DNA of 64,000 nt from G963666895 sp963666895 (GTDB taxonomy: Bacteria; Desulfobacterota; Desulfovibrionia; Desulfovibrionales; Desulfovibrionaceae): positions 89,578-153,577 of the forward strand of contig CAXXNS010000002.1 in NCBI GenBank assembly GCA_963666895.2, given 5' to 3'. The position numbers and the translations under genes were made by a program. A model generated the notes under the pieces. The model saw nothing but the letters and a program-made list of their open reading frames with translations. It was not told where the DNA came from and searched no databases. Shown in pieces: positions 15,627 to 23,899 of the stretch; the stretch's first letter is position 1, and each line of letters begins with the position of its first letter.

Positions 15627-15644
15627 TCCCCCCCTCGGCACCAT
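15627..15644 (+). repeat. attR, direct repeat of the tRNA-Leu 3' end
   Basis: tccccccctcggcaccat, identical to 9071-9088, with no tRNA body upstream, marking the right boundary of the element. Confidence 0.92.
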
Positions 15645-15652
15645 TTGGCTTC

Positions 15653-15687
15653 AAGCCCCGGATGATTTCGGTCGTCCGGGGCTTTTT
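15653..15687 (+). terminator. Rho-independent terminator, ancestral for tRNA-Leu
   Basis: AAGCCCCGGA (15653-15662) pairs with TCCGGGGCTT (15675-15684) and is followed by T residues. It lies 9 bp beyond attR, where the tRNA-Leu terminator would have been before integration. Confidence 0.85.
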
Positions 15688-15691
15688 GCTC

Positions 15692-16061
15692 CTCGATTCG
15701 TTCATTCATCTGTCTTGAATTATAAGACAGCTCAAAGTTTCAGTTTGCCAATGTCATACTATCATCAAGAAATCAGGTGGTTATAAATAATGGCACTATA
15801 CTTGCTGTAATAAATCAAGAGAAAACGCAAAAATAACAGATGGCTACTAACCGATAAAGGAATATTCGAAGCTGCTATTGCCGGCTCGATCTACAGTATC
15901 GGCGGGAGAGAACGGAATCATCATTCAAATCGCAATAACGCATGGCCCAGGGGTCGCTTGCCCTGGATGAATGTTGAGAACAGACGTCTTGAAAAAGTGG
16001 AATATACAGCAATCAGTAAAGTAAACGTATAGTGATCGGGACTAAAGAGAAGGAGTGGGAC
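15692..16061 (+). other. Gene-free 370 bp, AT-rich flank of the element
   Basis: No coding region found. It contains a perfect hairpin CTGTCTT/AAGACAG (15710-15730, 7-nt loop) and AT-rich sequence (ggttataaataatggc). It probably holds the promoter of the downstream exported protein gene; no clear -35/-10 pair was found. Confidence 0.4.
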
Positions 16062-16508
16062 ATGAAAAGGATCGTACTTGTACTGTTGGTTTTGGCATGC
16101 ATGGCGGGCACGGCCCATGCCTCGCTGTGGGAGCTCACCGCCAAGTCTGAAGCCTATAACGTTTCCGACTTTTCCATCGTGTTCAACGTTGTCGATGAAA
16201 CCAACAAGGTCGTCAGCTTCGACGACGTTGTATCGTTCAGCGGCGTGACCATCACCACGTCCAGTACAAATTTTTACAGTAAGCTGAAAGGGTTGCCGGC
16301 CAAGAATATCGACGATTTCACCTTGTTGCAGACGAACCTCTCTTCCTCCTCCAATTTCTGGTTGTTCGTGGGAATATCAATCAGAGAACACAATTGGTCT
16401 TACTCCGTGGCTCCGGTCACGTCCGCCACTCCCATCCCCGGGGCGGCCTGGCTGCTGGGCACGGGCGTGGCCGGACTGTTCGGCCTGCGCCGGAAGTTTC
16501 GCGCCTAA
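16062..16508 (+). CDS. VPLPA-CTERM sorting-domain exported protein
   Basis: 148 aa. Sec signal peptide (MKRIVLVLLVLACMAGTAHA) followed by a Ser/Thr/Asn-rich beta-type region and a C-terminal sorting tail: the TPIPGAAW motif, a hydrophobic helix (LLGTGVAGLFGL) and a basic end (RRKFRA). This is the VPLPA variant of PEP-CTERM signals, processed by an exosortase-type enzyme; none is in the window. The product is predicted to be at the cell surface or in exopolysaccharide. ATG 16062 has AAGGAG six bases ahead. A strong terminator follows, so it is monocistronic. Confidence 0.85.
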   Translation: MKRIVLVLLVLACMAGTAHASLWELTAKSEAYNVSDFSIVFNVVDETNKVVSFDDVVSFSGVTITTSSTNFYSKLKGLPAKNIDDFTLLQTNLSSSSNFWLFVGISIREHNWSYSVAPVTSATPIPGAAWLLGTGVAGLFGLRRKFRA

Positions 16509-16530
16509 GCGCCATCCAGACAAACGACAC

Positions 16531-16567
16531 GCAAGGGCCGCCCTTTGGGTGGCCCTTGCCGTTTTTT
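16531..16567 (+). terminator. Rho-independent terminator after the VPLPA-CTERM gene
   Basis: GCAAGGGCCGCC pairs with GGGTGGCCCTTGC around a CTTT loop, followed by GTTTTTT. One of the clearest terminators in the window. Confidence 0.9.
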
Positions 16568-16662
16568 CTCCGCATTGCAGGCGAAATAACCGCACCGGCT
16601 TGCCTCGTTCCCGGCGTTCACGTATATTCTGATGCTGGAATACCGTACAGAGAGGCATGCCC

Positions 16663-17832
16663 ATGAACATCCAAGCGGCCCGGGAACGCGGCGTATCGCG
16701 AATGAGGCTGAGCGACGGCCGGAAGGTCTACGTTCGCACCTCGTCCGATACCAAACCCGAGATTCCCGGTTTTGTCATGGACAAATGGCAGAGGATCATC
16801 GATCTGCTTGAGGATGTCCTGAACATGCCGTACGCCGTCATGCTCAAGGCTGGGCAAGAGAATCTCCACCTTTTGCTCAAGAACACGGGGCCCGATGGCC
16901 CTTTCAATAAGCACGACAAGGTTCCCCTGGGTGCTGGCGTGTATTGTGAAACCGCCATCATTTCCGACAAGGTGCTTCATGTGCCGGACGCCACGAGGGA
17001 CGAGGCCTGGAAAAACGGCCCCAACGCCGAGGCAGGCCTGGTCTCGTACGTGGGCACCTGCCTCAAATGGCCGGACGGCGAGGTGTTCGGCACCCTTTGC
17101 TGCCTGGGCGACGAGCCGTGCCTGCTGCCCGAGAAGACCCTGGACACCATGGCCTTGTTTCGGGCCATCGTGGAGACCGACCTGGAGCTGCTCGTTGAAA
17201 AGCGGGATATCAAAAACCTGAGCGAGGCCAACGACGTCACCGTGCGCGAGCTTCACCACCGCATCAAAAACCACCTGAACATGATCACCAACATCATGCA
17301 GCTGGGATCCTTCCTGGAGCTGTCCACCGTTGAGGACTTCACGAAGTTCAACGAGGATATGGAGCACCGCATCCGGGCCGTGGCCGAGCTGCACACCCTG
17401 CTTGCGTACGGCGCCCGGGAGTCCTTGTCCCTGGCCGACTACCTGGGAAAGGTGGTCTCGGCCTTGGTTTCCACGGTCTCGGAGACCGGCATTGAGGTGA
17501 ACCTGCTCCTGGAGCCCGTGATCGTGGACTCCAGGCAGTTCATGAACTACGGCATCATCATCAACGAGCTGATCACCAATTCCATCAGCCACGCCTTTCA
17601 GGGCATGGACAATCCCAGGATTGAATTGTCCATGCGCAAGGCCGACGACGACTTTGTCCTGCGCTACAAAAACAACGGTCCCGGCCTGCCCGAGCCCGTA
17701 ACCATCGGGCAGGCCAAGTCTATCGGCATGCAGCTCATCTCGAATCTGACCGAGCAGATGCGGGGCACCCTTGAAATCGACAATGATTCCGGGGCGCGGT
17801 TCACTTTCGTCTTTCCCTGCCGGCCGTGTTGA
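16663..17832 (+). CDS. GAF-domain sensor histidine kinase, HisKA_2 type
   Basis: 389 aa soluble kinase. Residues about 38-178 form a GAF domain (VMLKAGQENLHLLL, AGVYCETAI, FGTLCCLGD); 193-270 is a HisKA_2 dimerisation domain with the phospho-acceptor in ELHHRIKNHLNMI (H198/H199); 280-389 is the ATPase with N-box GIIINELITNSISHA and G-box KNNGPGLPE and IGMQLI. No transmembrane segment and no response regulator adjacent. Starts at 16657 and 16663 are possible; 16663 fits the AGAGG spacing better. It converges on the transporter gene. Confidence 0.9.
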   Translation: MNIQAARERGVSRMRLSDGRKVYVRTSSDTKPEIPGFVMDKWQRIIDLLEDVLNMPYAVMLKAGQENLHLLLKNTGPDGPFNKHDKVPLGAGVYCETAIISDKVLHVPDATRDEAWKNGPNAEAGLVSYVGTCLKWPDGEVFGTLCCLGDEPCLLPEKTLDTMALFRAIVETDLELLVEKRDIKNLSEANDVTVRELHHRIKNHLNMITNIMQLGSFLELSTVEDFTKFNEDMEHRIRAVAELHTLLAYGARESLSLADYLGKVVSALVSTVSETGIEVNLLLEPVIVDSRQFMNYGIIINELITNSISHAFQGMDNPRIELSMRKADDDFVLRYKNNGPGLPEPVTIGQAKSIGMQLISNLTEQMRGTLEIDNDSGARFTFVFPCRPC

Positions 17833-17842
17833 TCCTCCGGCC

Positions 17843-19624
17843 CTAGGCGGCCAGCTTCTTGTCCATGTGGATGGCCACGGCCGTGGTTCCGTCCATGCCC
17901 TTGCGCTGCTCCAGCCCGGCCGGGACAAAGCCCTGGTCCGCGTAGAAGAGCAGGGCCGAGGTGTTGTCGTTGTACACCGTGGCCCGAAGCGTGAGCGCGT
18001 TGTGGTTGGTCTTGGCCTTTTCGGCCATGACCTTCACCAGGTAGGCGCCCACTCCCTTACGGCGCAGTTCCGGGTCCACCACCATGTTGCCCAGGGCGCA
18101 TACGCCGCCGGTCTGGCAGGAGAAGAAGTTGGCGTATCCGGCCAGCTGGTCCTCCAGCAGGATCACGGTCGGATCCTCGCGTTCCAGGGCCACTTCCAGC
18201 AACTGCCTGCTTTCCAGGGGATGGTTGGCGGCCGGGAACATGTGGAAGAGTTCCCGTTCGTTCTGCGGGAAGGCGCAGATGCCCTGGGCGTCCGTGGGCC
18301 GGAGTTCCCGGAAGGAAAGCCCGGCCTGGGTTTCCACGGTGACTTCCTTAGAGTCCGAGGGCGTCAGGCCGGTCAGGGCCTCCCCCTTGGGCTGGGTGAC
18401 CATGGAGATGAGCCCGGCCCCGAAGATGCAGGCCACGCCGCAGATGGAGAAGGCCAGGGGGAAGTCGTTCATGTCGCCCAGGATGCCGCCCAGGAAGGGT
18501 CCCAGGATGCCGCCCACGCCGTAGGACAGGAAGATGTACGGATAGTTTTGTCCCACACGCTTGGTGCCGAAGGTGTCCGCGGTGATGGTGGGGAACAGGG
18601 CGAAGTTGCCGCCGAAGTTGAACCCGATGAGAGCCGCGCCCAGGAACAGCGTGGCCGGATTGCCGGCCATGGCCGTGAAGGCGATGATGACCACGCCCTG
18701 GGTAGCGGTCATGATCAGGATGGAGCGCTTGCGGCCCAGCTTGTCGGACAGCATGCCCCAGGCGATGCGGCCGATGCCGTTGGCCAGGGAGAAGAATACG
18801 GCCATGGCCGTGCCCGCCACCGCGCTGGCCGCCTCCGGGCTCATCCCGGCGTTGGTCAGGGCCTCGATGGGGTAGAGCTTCATCAGGCCGATGGACATGA
18901 GCCCGGCCCCGGCCGAGATGGTGAAGGTCAGAAAGATCAAGTAAAACTGGGGGGTTTCCAGCATCCGGCCAACGGTGAATTCTTCACCGCCGTTGCTTTT
19001 CCCGCTGGCTTCGGGCGGCACATAGCCCTCAGGCACCCAGTCCTTGGGCGGCATGACCATCCAAATCCCGCCCAAGAGCACGAGCCCGGCGAATGCCAGG
19101 CCGTAGATGCTGAAGGTAGCGGCCAGCCCCAGGCTGGCGATGAGGTTGCCCCAGGCCCCGGCCAGCTTGACCCAGGCCATGGCCCCGAACCCGAACCCGG
19201 CCACGGCCAGACCGGTGATCATGCCCTTTTTGTCCGGGAACCAGCGCATGCCCACGGCAATGGGCACCACGTACCCCATGCCGATGCCCGCGCCGCCTAT
19301 GAAGCCCACGGACACCGTGACCACGAGCAGGTTGGTGGCGCCGAGCAGCCCGGCCATGAGGTAGCCCAGGCCCAGCACCAGGCCGCCGATCCAGACCAGC
19401 TTGCGCGGCCCCCAGACCGGCAGCTTGCGCCCGGACCAGACCATGACCACGGCGAAGGTGACCAGGCCCACGGAAAATACCATCTGGGTCTGGAGCTTTG
19501 TCCAGCCCGCGTCGATCAGGCTGGGCGTGAACACGGACCAGGCATAGATCGCACCTAGGCATACCTGGATGAGCACGGCTCCGAGCACCACCAGCCAACG
19601 ACTGCGTACACGTTCCTTGTCCAT
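17843..19624 (-). CDS. OFA-family MFS transporter fused to a C-terminal GNAT acetyltransferase
   Basis: 593 aa. Residues 1-410 form a 12-helix major facilitator of the oxalate/formate antiporter-like (OFA) group, with CLGAIYAWSVFTPSL in helix 1, GRKLPVWGPRK after helix 2 and SDKLGRKRS in the central loop. Residues 411-435 are a polar linker and 436-590 a GNAT domain (RELRPTDAQGI, MVVDPELRRKGVGAYLV with acetyl-CoA loop RRKGVG at 521-526, NTSALLFYADQGF). The fusion is one continuous frame. Start 19624 (ATG) has GGGGGGA ahead; sequence further upstream is not MFS-like. The substrate is unknown; a monocarboxylate is possible from the family. Confidence 0.87.
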   Translation of the reverse strand: MDKERVRSRWLVVLGAVLIQVCLGAIYAWSVFTPSLIDAGWTKLQTQMVFSVGLVTFAVVMVWSGRKLPVWGPRKLVWIGGLVLGLGYLMAGLLGATNLLVVTVSVGFIGGAGIGMGYVVPIAVGMRWFPDKKGMITGLAVAGFGFGAMAWVKLAGAWGNLIASLGLAATFSIYGLAFAGLVLLGGIWMVMPPKDWVPEGYVPPEASGKSNGGEEFTVGRMLETPQFYLIFLTFTISAGAGLMSIGLMKLYPIEALTNAGMSPEAASAVAGTAMAVFFSLANGIGRIAWGMLSDKLGRKRSILIMTATQGVVIIAFTAMAGNPATLFLGAALIGFNFGGNFALFPTITADTFGTKRVGQNYPYIFLSYGVGGILGPFLGGILGDMNDFPLAFSICGVACIFGAGLISMVTQPKGEALTGLTPSDSKEVTVETQAGLSFRELRPTDAQGICAFPQNERELFHMFPAANHPLESRQLLEVALEREDPTVILLEDQLAGYANFFSCQTGGVCALGNMVVDPELRRKGVGAYLVKVMAEKAKTNHNALTLRATVYNDNTSALLFYADQGFVPAGLEQRKGMDGTTAVAIHMDKKLAA

Positions 19625-19806
19625 ATCCCCCCCAAACCTCCGTAAAAAGAATTCGGGAGACCATACAGGAACATGTATTTGGTTGCCAGCCGGAAGCCCG
19701 TCAACGGTCGAATCGGGCGTATAAACGGACGAAACAGGCCTGTGGTTTGACCATTCCCTTGCCCTGTGGCAGATCATAAGCATACTGATCCATCAAGGAG
19801 CCGGTC

Positions 19807-20478
19807 ATGGAATCGGTGGTGCTGGAAATACGCACGGGCACTCCCTGCATCGTTGAGCCGCAAGGCATAGGCGAGCGGTTCAAGTCCGTTTTCATAGGCC
19901 TGGAGACCGGCCGGTACTGCATCATCAAACCCCCCACCGGACAGTCCCTGCTGGAGCACCTCTACGCGGAAAAGCCTTGCATTGTGCGCTTCCTGGACTG
20001 CAACGGCGTGCTCTGCGGCTTCCGCACCCAGGTCCAGGCCCTGGTGCAGAGGCCGCACAAGCTGTTGTTTTTGGACTATCCCGAGGCCTTGGAGACCTTG
20101 AGCGTACGCAAGGAAAACCGGGTGGATTGCTTCCTGCCGGCCTTCATCGAGGTCAAGGGCGCCACCCTGAGCGGGCACATCGTCAACCTCTCGGCCGGAG
20201 GTTTCCGGTTTTCCAAGCGCGAGGAGACCGGGGACCGCGGGTTCAAGGGGCTGGAGGGCGATCGCATCGAGTGCAAGTTCAGCCTCATTGACGAGCCCGT
20301 GCGCGAGTTCAATCTCCAGGGCGAGGTCAAAGGCGTGGGGTTCGTGGATGGGAAGACCGTGATCAAGGCCGAATTCGTCGATCTGGACGGCGAAGTGCAC
20401 ACCGCGCTGGACCAGTTCGTCGCCGAGGTCTCCGAACACCTCAATCCGTCCTGCGATATTGACGGGGCTCCGGTCTAG
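19807..20478 (+). CDS. PilZ-domain protein, predicted c-di-GMP receptor
   Basis: 223 aa. An N-terminal YcgR-like beta domain (about 1-95) precedes a PilZ domain with both c-di-GMP motifs: RKENR (101-105, RxxxR) and NLSAGGF (127-133, [D/N]xSxxG). This layout is that of YcgR-like brakes linking c-di-GMP to motility or surface behaviour. ATG 19807 follows AAGGAG by eight bases. It diverges from the transporter gene and its 3' end overlaps cobI by 4 bp. Motility as the output is inference. Confidence 0.87.
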   Translation: MESVVLEIRTGTPCIVEPQGIGERFKSVFIGLETGRYCIIKPPTGQSLLEHLYAEKPCIVRFLDCNGVLCGFRTQVQALVQRPHKLLFLDYPEALETLSVRKENRVDCFLPAFIEVKGATLSGHIVNLSAGGFRFSKREETGDRGFKGLEGDRIECKFSLIDEPVREFNLQGEVKGVGFVDGKTVIKAEFVDLDGEVHTALDQFVAEVSEHLNPSCDIDGAPV

Positions 20479-21191
20479 GCCGGTTTCTTCTTCATCAGCA
20501 CCAGGGAAAAGTAGTGGGGCGCGTCCGGGACCTGGTCCAGATCCCGGTATACTGCCTCGCCGTCCAGGCCCAGCCGGGTCACGAAGCAGGAGTTGTCCAT
20601 CAGATCCAGGTCGCGCAATGTATCCCGTATCTGCCCGAAGTTGCGGTAGGCCTTGAGCACGGCCGCATTATCCGCGCACTCCAGGTGTCCGCGCAGTTCG
20701 TCGGAATCCCGAACCCCGGAAAGCACCAGCAGGTTTTCCCCGGACTCGGCCAGCACCGTATTGGTCCTGGCTGCGGCCGCCTGGAACGAGGTGATGCCGG
20801 GTACGGACTGGATGGGCACATCCGGCTCCATAGCAAGCAATGTACGTACCAGGTAGGCGAAGGTGGAGTAGAGCAGCGGGTCGCCCAAGGTCAGGAAGAC
20901 CACGTCCTTTGACCGCCTGAGCGGCATGAGCACGCGCCGGGCGTTGTCCTGCCAGGCCCGCTCCAGAACGGCCTGGTCCCGGGTCATGGGGAATCCCAGC
21001 ATTTCCACCTGGGCGTCCGGAGCCAGGTGCGGCCTGGCAATGGACAGGGCCAGGGAGGAGTCGTTTTTGGTGGAGGCCGCGGCAAAGACCGTGTGGGCCC
21101 GGCCCAGAAGACGGGCGGCCTTGAGGGTCAGGAGTTCCGGATCGCCCGGCCCCACGCCGACACCGTACAGGGTTCCAAAGGGTTGAATCAT
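20475..21191 (-). CDS. cobI: Precorrin-2 C(20)-methyltransferase
   Basis: 238 aa SAM-dependent methyltransferase of cobalamin biosynthesis (CobI/CbiL). N-terminal YGVGVGPGDPELLTLKA is the tetrapyrrole methylase signature; FLTLGDPLLYSTFAYL and VPGITSFQAAAA follow in the expected order for C20 enzymes. Since the cluster has a cobaltochelatase, the enzyme may act on the cobalt form (cobalt-factor II), i.e. CbiL. ATG 21191 has AAGGA six bases ahead and overlaps the btuF stop (ATGA). Last gene of the riboswitch-controlled operon. Confidence 0.9.
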   Translation of the reverse strand: MIQPFGTLYGVGVGPGDPELLTLKAARLLGRAHTVFAAASTKNDSSLALSIARPHLAPDAQVEMLGFPMTRDQAVLERAWQDNARRVLMPLRRSKDVVFLTLGDPLLYSTFAYLVRTLLAMEPDVPIQSVPGITSFQAAAARTNTVLAESGENLLVLSGVRDSDELRGHLECADNAAVLKAYRNFGQIRDTLRDLDLMDNSCFVTRLGLDGEAVYRDLDQVPDAPHYFSLVLMKKKPA

Positions 21192-22144
21192 TGGGATTCC
21201 TTGAGGTTGAAACAAGAAGGATGAAGAAAACGGGCCAGCTCCTCCACGGCCTGCACCGAGCGCGGGCCGGGCCTGGAGTACAGGGCCTCGTCCACGGTGA
21301 TTACGCGGCCGATCCGTACGGCCTGGAGATCCTGGAACAGGGGGCGATCATCCAGGGGCAGGGGAGCCGGGTTCATGGGGCCGCGCTGGATCAGGTAGAC
21401 GTCCGGGTCCAGGCGCAGGAGTTCCTCCTCGGACAGCCTGGCCAACTTGCCCGGGTTGGCTACCGCGTTGACCCCGCCGGCCCGGTCCATGATCTCGCTG
21501 ACCATGGAGTCGTGTCCGGCCAGGAGCAGGTTGGGATAGCGGACCTCGAAGGCCACGGAAGGGCGGTCCTCGATGTCCTGCAACGCCGCTTCCACGTTGG
21601 ACAAACGTTGCCGGATGCCCAGGACGAGCCCGGCCGCCCGGTCTTCAGCGCCCAGGAGCGTGCCCACACGGGTCATGACCGAGAACAGGTCCGTGAACGA
21701 AGCGGGCTGGAACAAGGCCACGGGAATTCCTATGCGTTCCAGGTCCAGGGCCACCTCGGCCGCCTCGGCCCGTCCGGCCTGTTGCAGCACCAGGTCCGGG
21801 GCCAGCCCGGCGATGAGCTCCAGGTTGGGCCGCATGTGCGTGCCGATGCTGGGCAATTCCAGGATAGAGGCAGGCTCGCGGTCCGCCTGGGTCCGGGCCA
21901 CCAGCACGTGCTCCAGGCCCAGGGCGGCCACTGTCTCGGCCAGACCGCCGTACAGGCAGACGACCCGCTGGGCCGGGGCGTCCAGACGCACCTGGCGGCC
22001 CAGGTCGTCGGTGATGGACACGGCCCCGGATTCAGCCCTGGTCGTGGCTGGAAAAACCCACAGGATCAACAGAATCGCCAGGCACAAGAAAGGCTTGCGG
22101 GCGACCCGTGACCGGATGGGCCGTGATGCGTATCTCGGTTTCAT
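21188..22144 (-). CDS. btuF: Periplasmic cobalamin/metal-chelate-binding protein
   Basis: 318 aa substrate-binding protein of a BtuF/FecB-type ABC importer. Signal peptide (hydrophobic FLCLAILLILWVF, cleavage near TTRAES), then DLGRQVRLDAPAQRVVCLYGG and LAPDLVLQQAG, typical of the TroA/BtuF fold. The start at 22144 is needed for the signal peptide, so its first 113 bp overlap the 3' end of the ATPase gene in another frame, unusually long for an operon overlap. Riboswitch context points to a corrinoid or its precursor; a siderophore cannot be excluded. Confidence 0.85.
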   Translation of the reverse strand: MKPRYASRPIRSRVARKPFLCLAILLILWVFPATTRAESGAVSITDDLGRQVRLDAPAQRVVCLYGGLAETVAALGLEHVLVARTQADREPASILELPSIGTHMRPNLELIAGLAPDLVLQQAGRAEAAEVALDLERIGIPVALFQPASFTDLFSVMTRVGTLLGAEDRAAGLVLGIRQRLSNVEAALQDIEDRPSVAFEVRYPNLLLAGHDSMVSEIMDRAGGVNAVANPGKLARLSEEELLRLDPDVYLIQRGPMNPAPLPLDDRPLFQDLQAVRIGRVITVDEALYSRPGPRSVQAVEELARFLHPSCFNLKESQ

Positions 22145-22838
22145 ATATCTGTTCCAGGTTTTCCCTTGTAAATACGTTCTCTACCAGGCCTTCCAGCACG
22201 ATTTGCCCCTGTTTGATGAACACCAGCCTGCGGCAGTAAAGCGCGGCCAGATTCAGGTCGTGGACCACGGCCAGGATGGTCCGGTCGTGCAGACCGGCCA
22301 GCAGGTCAAAGATGGCCATGCGCCGGGCCGGGTCCAGGTGCGAGGCGGCTTCGTCCAGCAGGAGCACCGGGGTGTCCTGGGCCAGGGCCCGGGCCACCAG
22401 GACCCGCTGTTGTTCGCCCCCGGACAAACGGGACACGGGCCGCTGGGCCAGCCGGTCCACGCCGGTCAGCCGCATGGCTTGGTCCACGGCCTGGCGGTCC
22501 TTGGGACCCAGGGAGCCCATGAACGGCAGCCAAGGATACCTACCCAACCGCACCAGGGTTTCCACCCGCATGTCGAACAGGGTATCAACATGCTGGGGAA
22601 CAGTGGCCACAAGCTTTGCCAGGCATTTCGATTGAAAGCTATCAATGTTTTTGCCCTGGATGCGCGCCTTGCCCGAGCCCAGGGGCAGCACCCCGGACAA
22701 CAGCCGGATGAGCGTGGTCTTGCCCGACCCGTTGGGCCCGAGCAGGCCCACGAATTCTCCTGGACTGATGTCCAGGTCCACGCCCTGGAGCACGTCCCGG
22801 CTGTTGTATCCGGCCCGCACGTTTTCCAGGACGATCAC
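22032..22838 (-). CDS. btuD: ABC transporter ATP-binding protein, BtuD/FecE type
   Basis: 268 aa ATPase. Walker A GPNGSGKTT (about 35-43), Q-loop VPQHVDT, signature RLSGGEQQRVL, Walker B VLLLDEAASHLD and the switch His in VVHDLNL are all intact. GTG 22838 starts inside the permease stop (GTGA overlap). It powers import with the adjacent permease and binding protein. Expression should follow the cobalamin riboswitch upstream. Confidence 0.92.
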   Translation of the reverse strand: MIVLENVRAGYNSRDVLQGVDLDISPGEFVGLLGPNGSGKTTLIRLLSGVLPLGSGKARIQGKNIDSFQSKCLAKLVATVPQHVDTLFDMRVETLVRLGRYPWLPFMGSLGPKDRQAVDQAMRLTGVDRLAQRPVSRLSGGEQQRVLVARALAQDTPVLLLDEAASHLDPARRMAIFDLLAGLHDRTILAVVHDLNLAALYCRRLVFIKQGQIVLEGLVENVFTRENLEQIYETEIRITAHPVTGRPQAFLVPGDSVDPVGFSSHDQG

Positions 22839-23896
22839 GACTCTTCCCCCAGTTCGGCCCGCTTGCGCAGCAGGATGCAGAAGAAGGGCCCGCCGAGCAG
22901 AGCGGTTATCACGCCCACGGGCAGCTCCGCGCCCCCGGACAGGACCACCCGGGCCAGCACGTCGGACCATAGCAGGAGCAGCCCTCCAGCCAGCAAAGAG
23001 GCCGGAAGCAGCCTGGAGTGCTCGGAACCGACCAGTATCCTTATCATATGGGGGACGATCAGGCCCACGAATCCGATGACCCCGGACACGGCCACCCCGG
23101 CCCCGGCGATGAGGCTGGCGGCCAGGAGCAGGACCATGCGCTTGCGGCCCGCGTCCAGTCCCAACTGCCGGGCCTGGACATCGCCCAAGGAGAGCAGGTC
23201 CAACTCGCGCCAGTGGGTCATGAGCGCGGCCGAACCGACCACGAACCAGGGCAGATAGACCAGGATTTCGGCCCAGGACCGGCCCTGCAGGCTGCCCATG
23301 ATCCAGAACACGATGGCGGCCACGGATTCCTCGTTCACCGCCTTGACCAGGGAGATCAGGGCGGACAGGAAGGTGGCCGTGACGATACCGGCCAGGACCA
23401 CGGTCTCCCGTCGCAGGCCGCCCTGGCTGCGCCCCAGGGCCATGACCACGGCCAGGGAGAGCAGGGCGCCCAGCAGTCCGGCCGCGGTCAGCCCGAATCC
23501 GGCCAGGCTGGCGCCCAGCCCCAGGCTGATGGCCAGGGACGCGCCGAACGCCGCGCCGCTGGACACGCCCAGGGTGAAGGGATCGGCCAGGGGGTTGCGT
23601 AGCAGGCCCTGGAACGCGGCGCCCGACAGGGCCAGACCCGCACCCAGACACCAGCTCAGGACCCCGCGGGCTAGGCGGATGTCCACCACCACGGTCAGGA
23701 TACGGCCATCGTCCGGCGCGGACAGGCCGACCAGGGAGCCCAGGCCGGACAAGACTTCCGATAATCCAAGGGGATAGGGGCCGATCATGCAGGCCAGGGC
23801 CAGGGACACCGGACAGGCAAGGACCAAGAGGCACACGGCCCATGCAAAGGCCCTGTGCCGGTCCGGTGTTCCCTGTTTTTCGCCCTGATCACGCAC
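22835..23896 (-). CDS. btuC: ABC transporter permease, BtuC/FecCD family
   Basis: 353 aa inner-membrane permease with about ten hydrophobic helices. Conserved FecCD blocks: RLARGVLSWCLGAGLALSG, FQGLLRNPLADPFTLGVSSG, GFVGLIVPHMIRI and ELPVGVITALLGGPFF. GTG start at 23896, three bases after the cbiK stop. Forms the transporter with the ATPase and binding protein; the riboswitch makes cobalamin or a corrinoid the most likely cargo. Confidence 0.92.
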   Translation of the reverse strand: MRDQGEKQGTPDRHRAFAWAVCLLVLACPVSLALACMIGPYPLGLSEVLSGLGSLVGLSAPDDGRILTVVVDIRLARGVLSWCLGAGLALSGAAFQGLLRNPLADPFTLGVSSGAAFGASLAISLGLGASLAGFGLTAAGLLGALLSLAVVMALGRSQGGLRRETVVLAGIVTATFLSALISLVKAVNEESVAAIVFWIMGSLQGRSWAEILVYLPWFVVGSAALMTHWRELDLLSLGDVQARQLGLDAGRKRMVLLLAASLIAGAGVAVSGVIGFVGLIVPHMIRILVGSEHSRLLPASLLAGGLLLLWSDVLARVVLSGGAELPVGVITALLGGPFFCILLRKRAELGEES

Positions 23897-23899
23897 GAT

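Larger units (their letters stand above)
9071..15644. mobile_element. Integrative element in tRNA-Leu, about 6.6 kb
   Basis: Bounded by an 18-bp direct repeat of the tRNA 3' end (9071-9088 and 15627-15644), with a tyrosine integrase gene next to the tRNA. Contents: integrase, zinc-ribbon membrane protein (minus), ParB-like protein, serine recombinase, then an acidic protein and a coiled-coil membrane protein (minus). The plus-strand genes are GC-rich like the host, while the minus-strand cargo is visibly AT-richer, so the element is a mosaic. No phage structural, conjugation or replication-initiator genes are present. Confidence 0.88.

Noticed and set aside
9071..15644. Prophage interpretation of the island
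   Set aside because: No capsid, terminase, portal, tail, lysis or replication genes are visible; only integrase, recombinase and unknowns.
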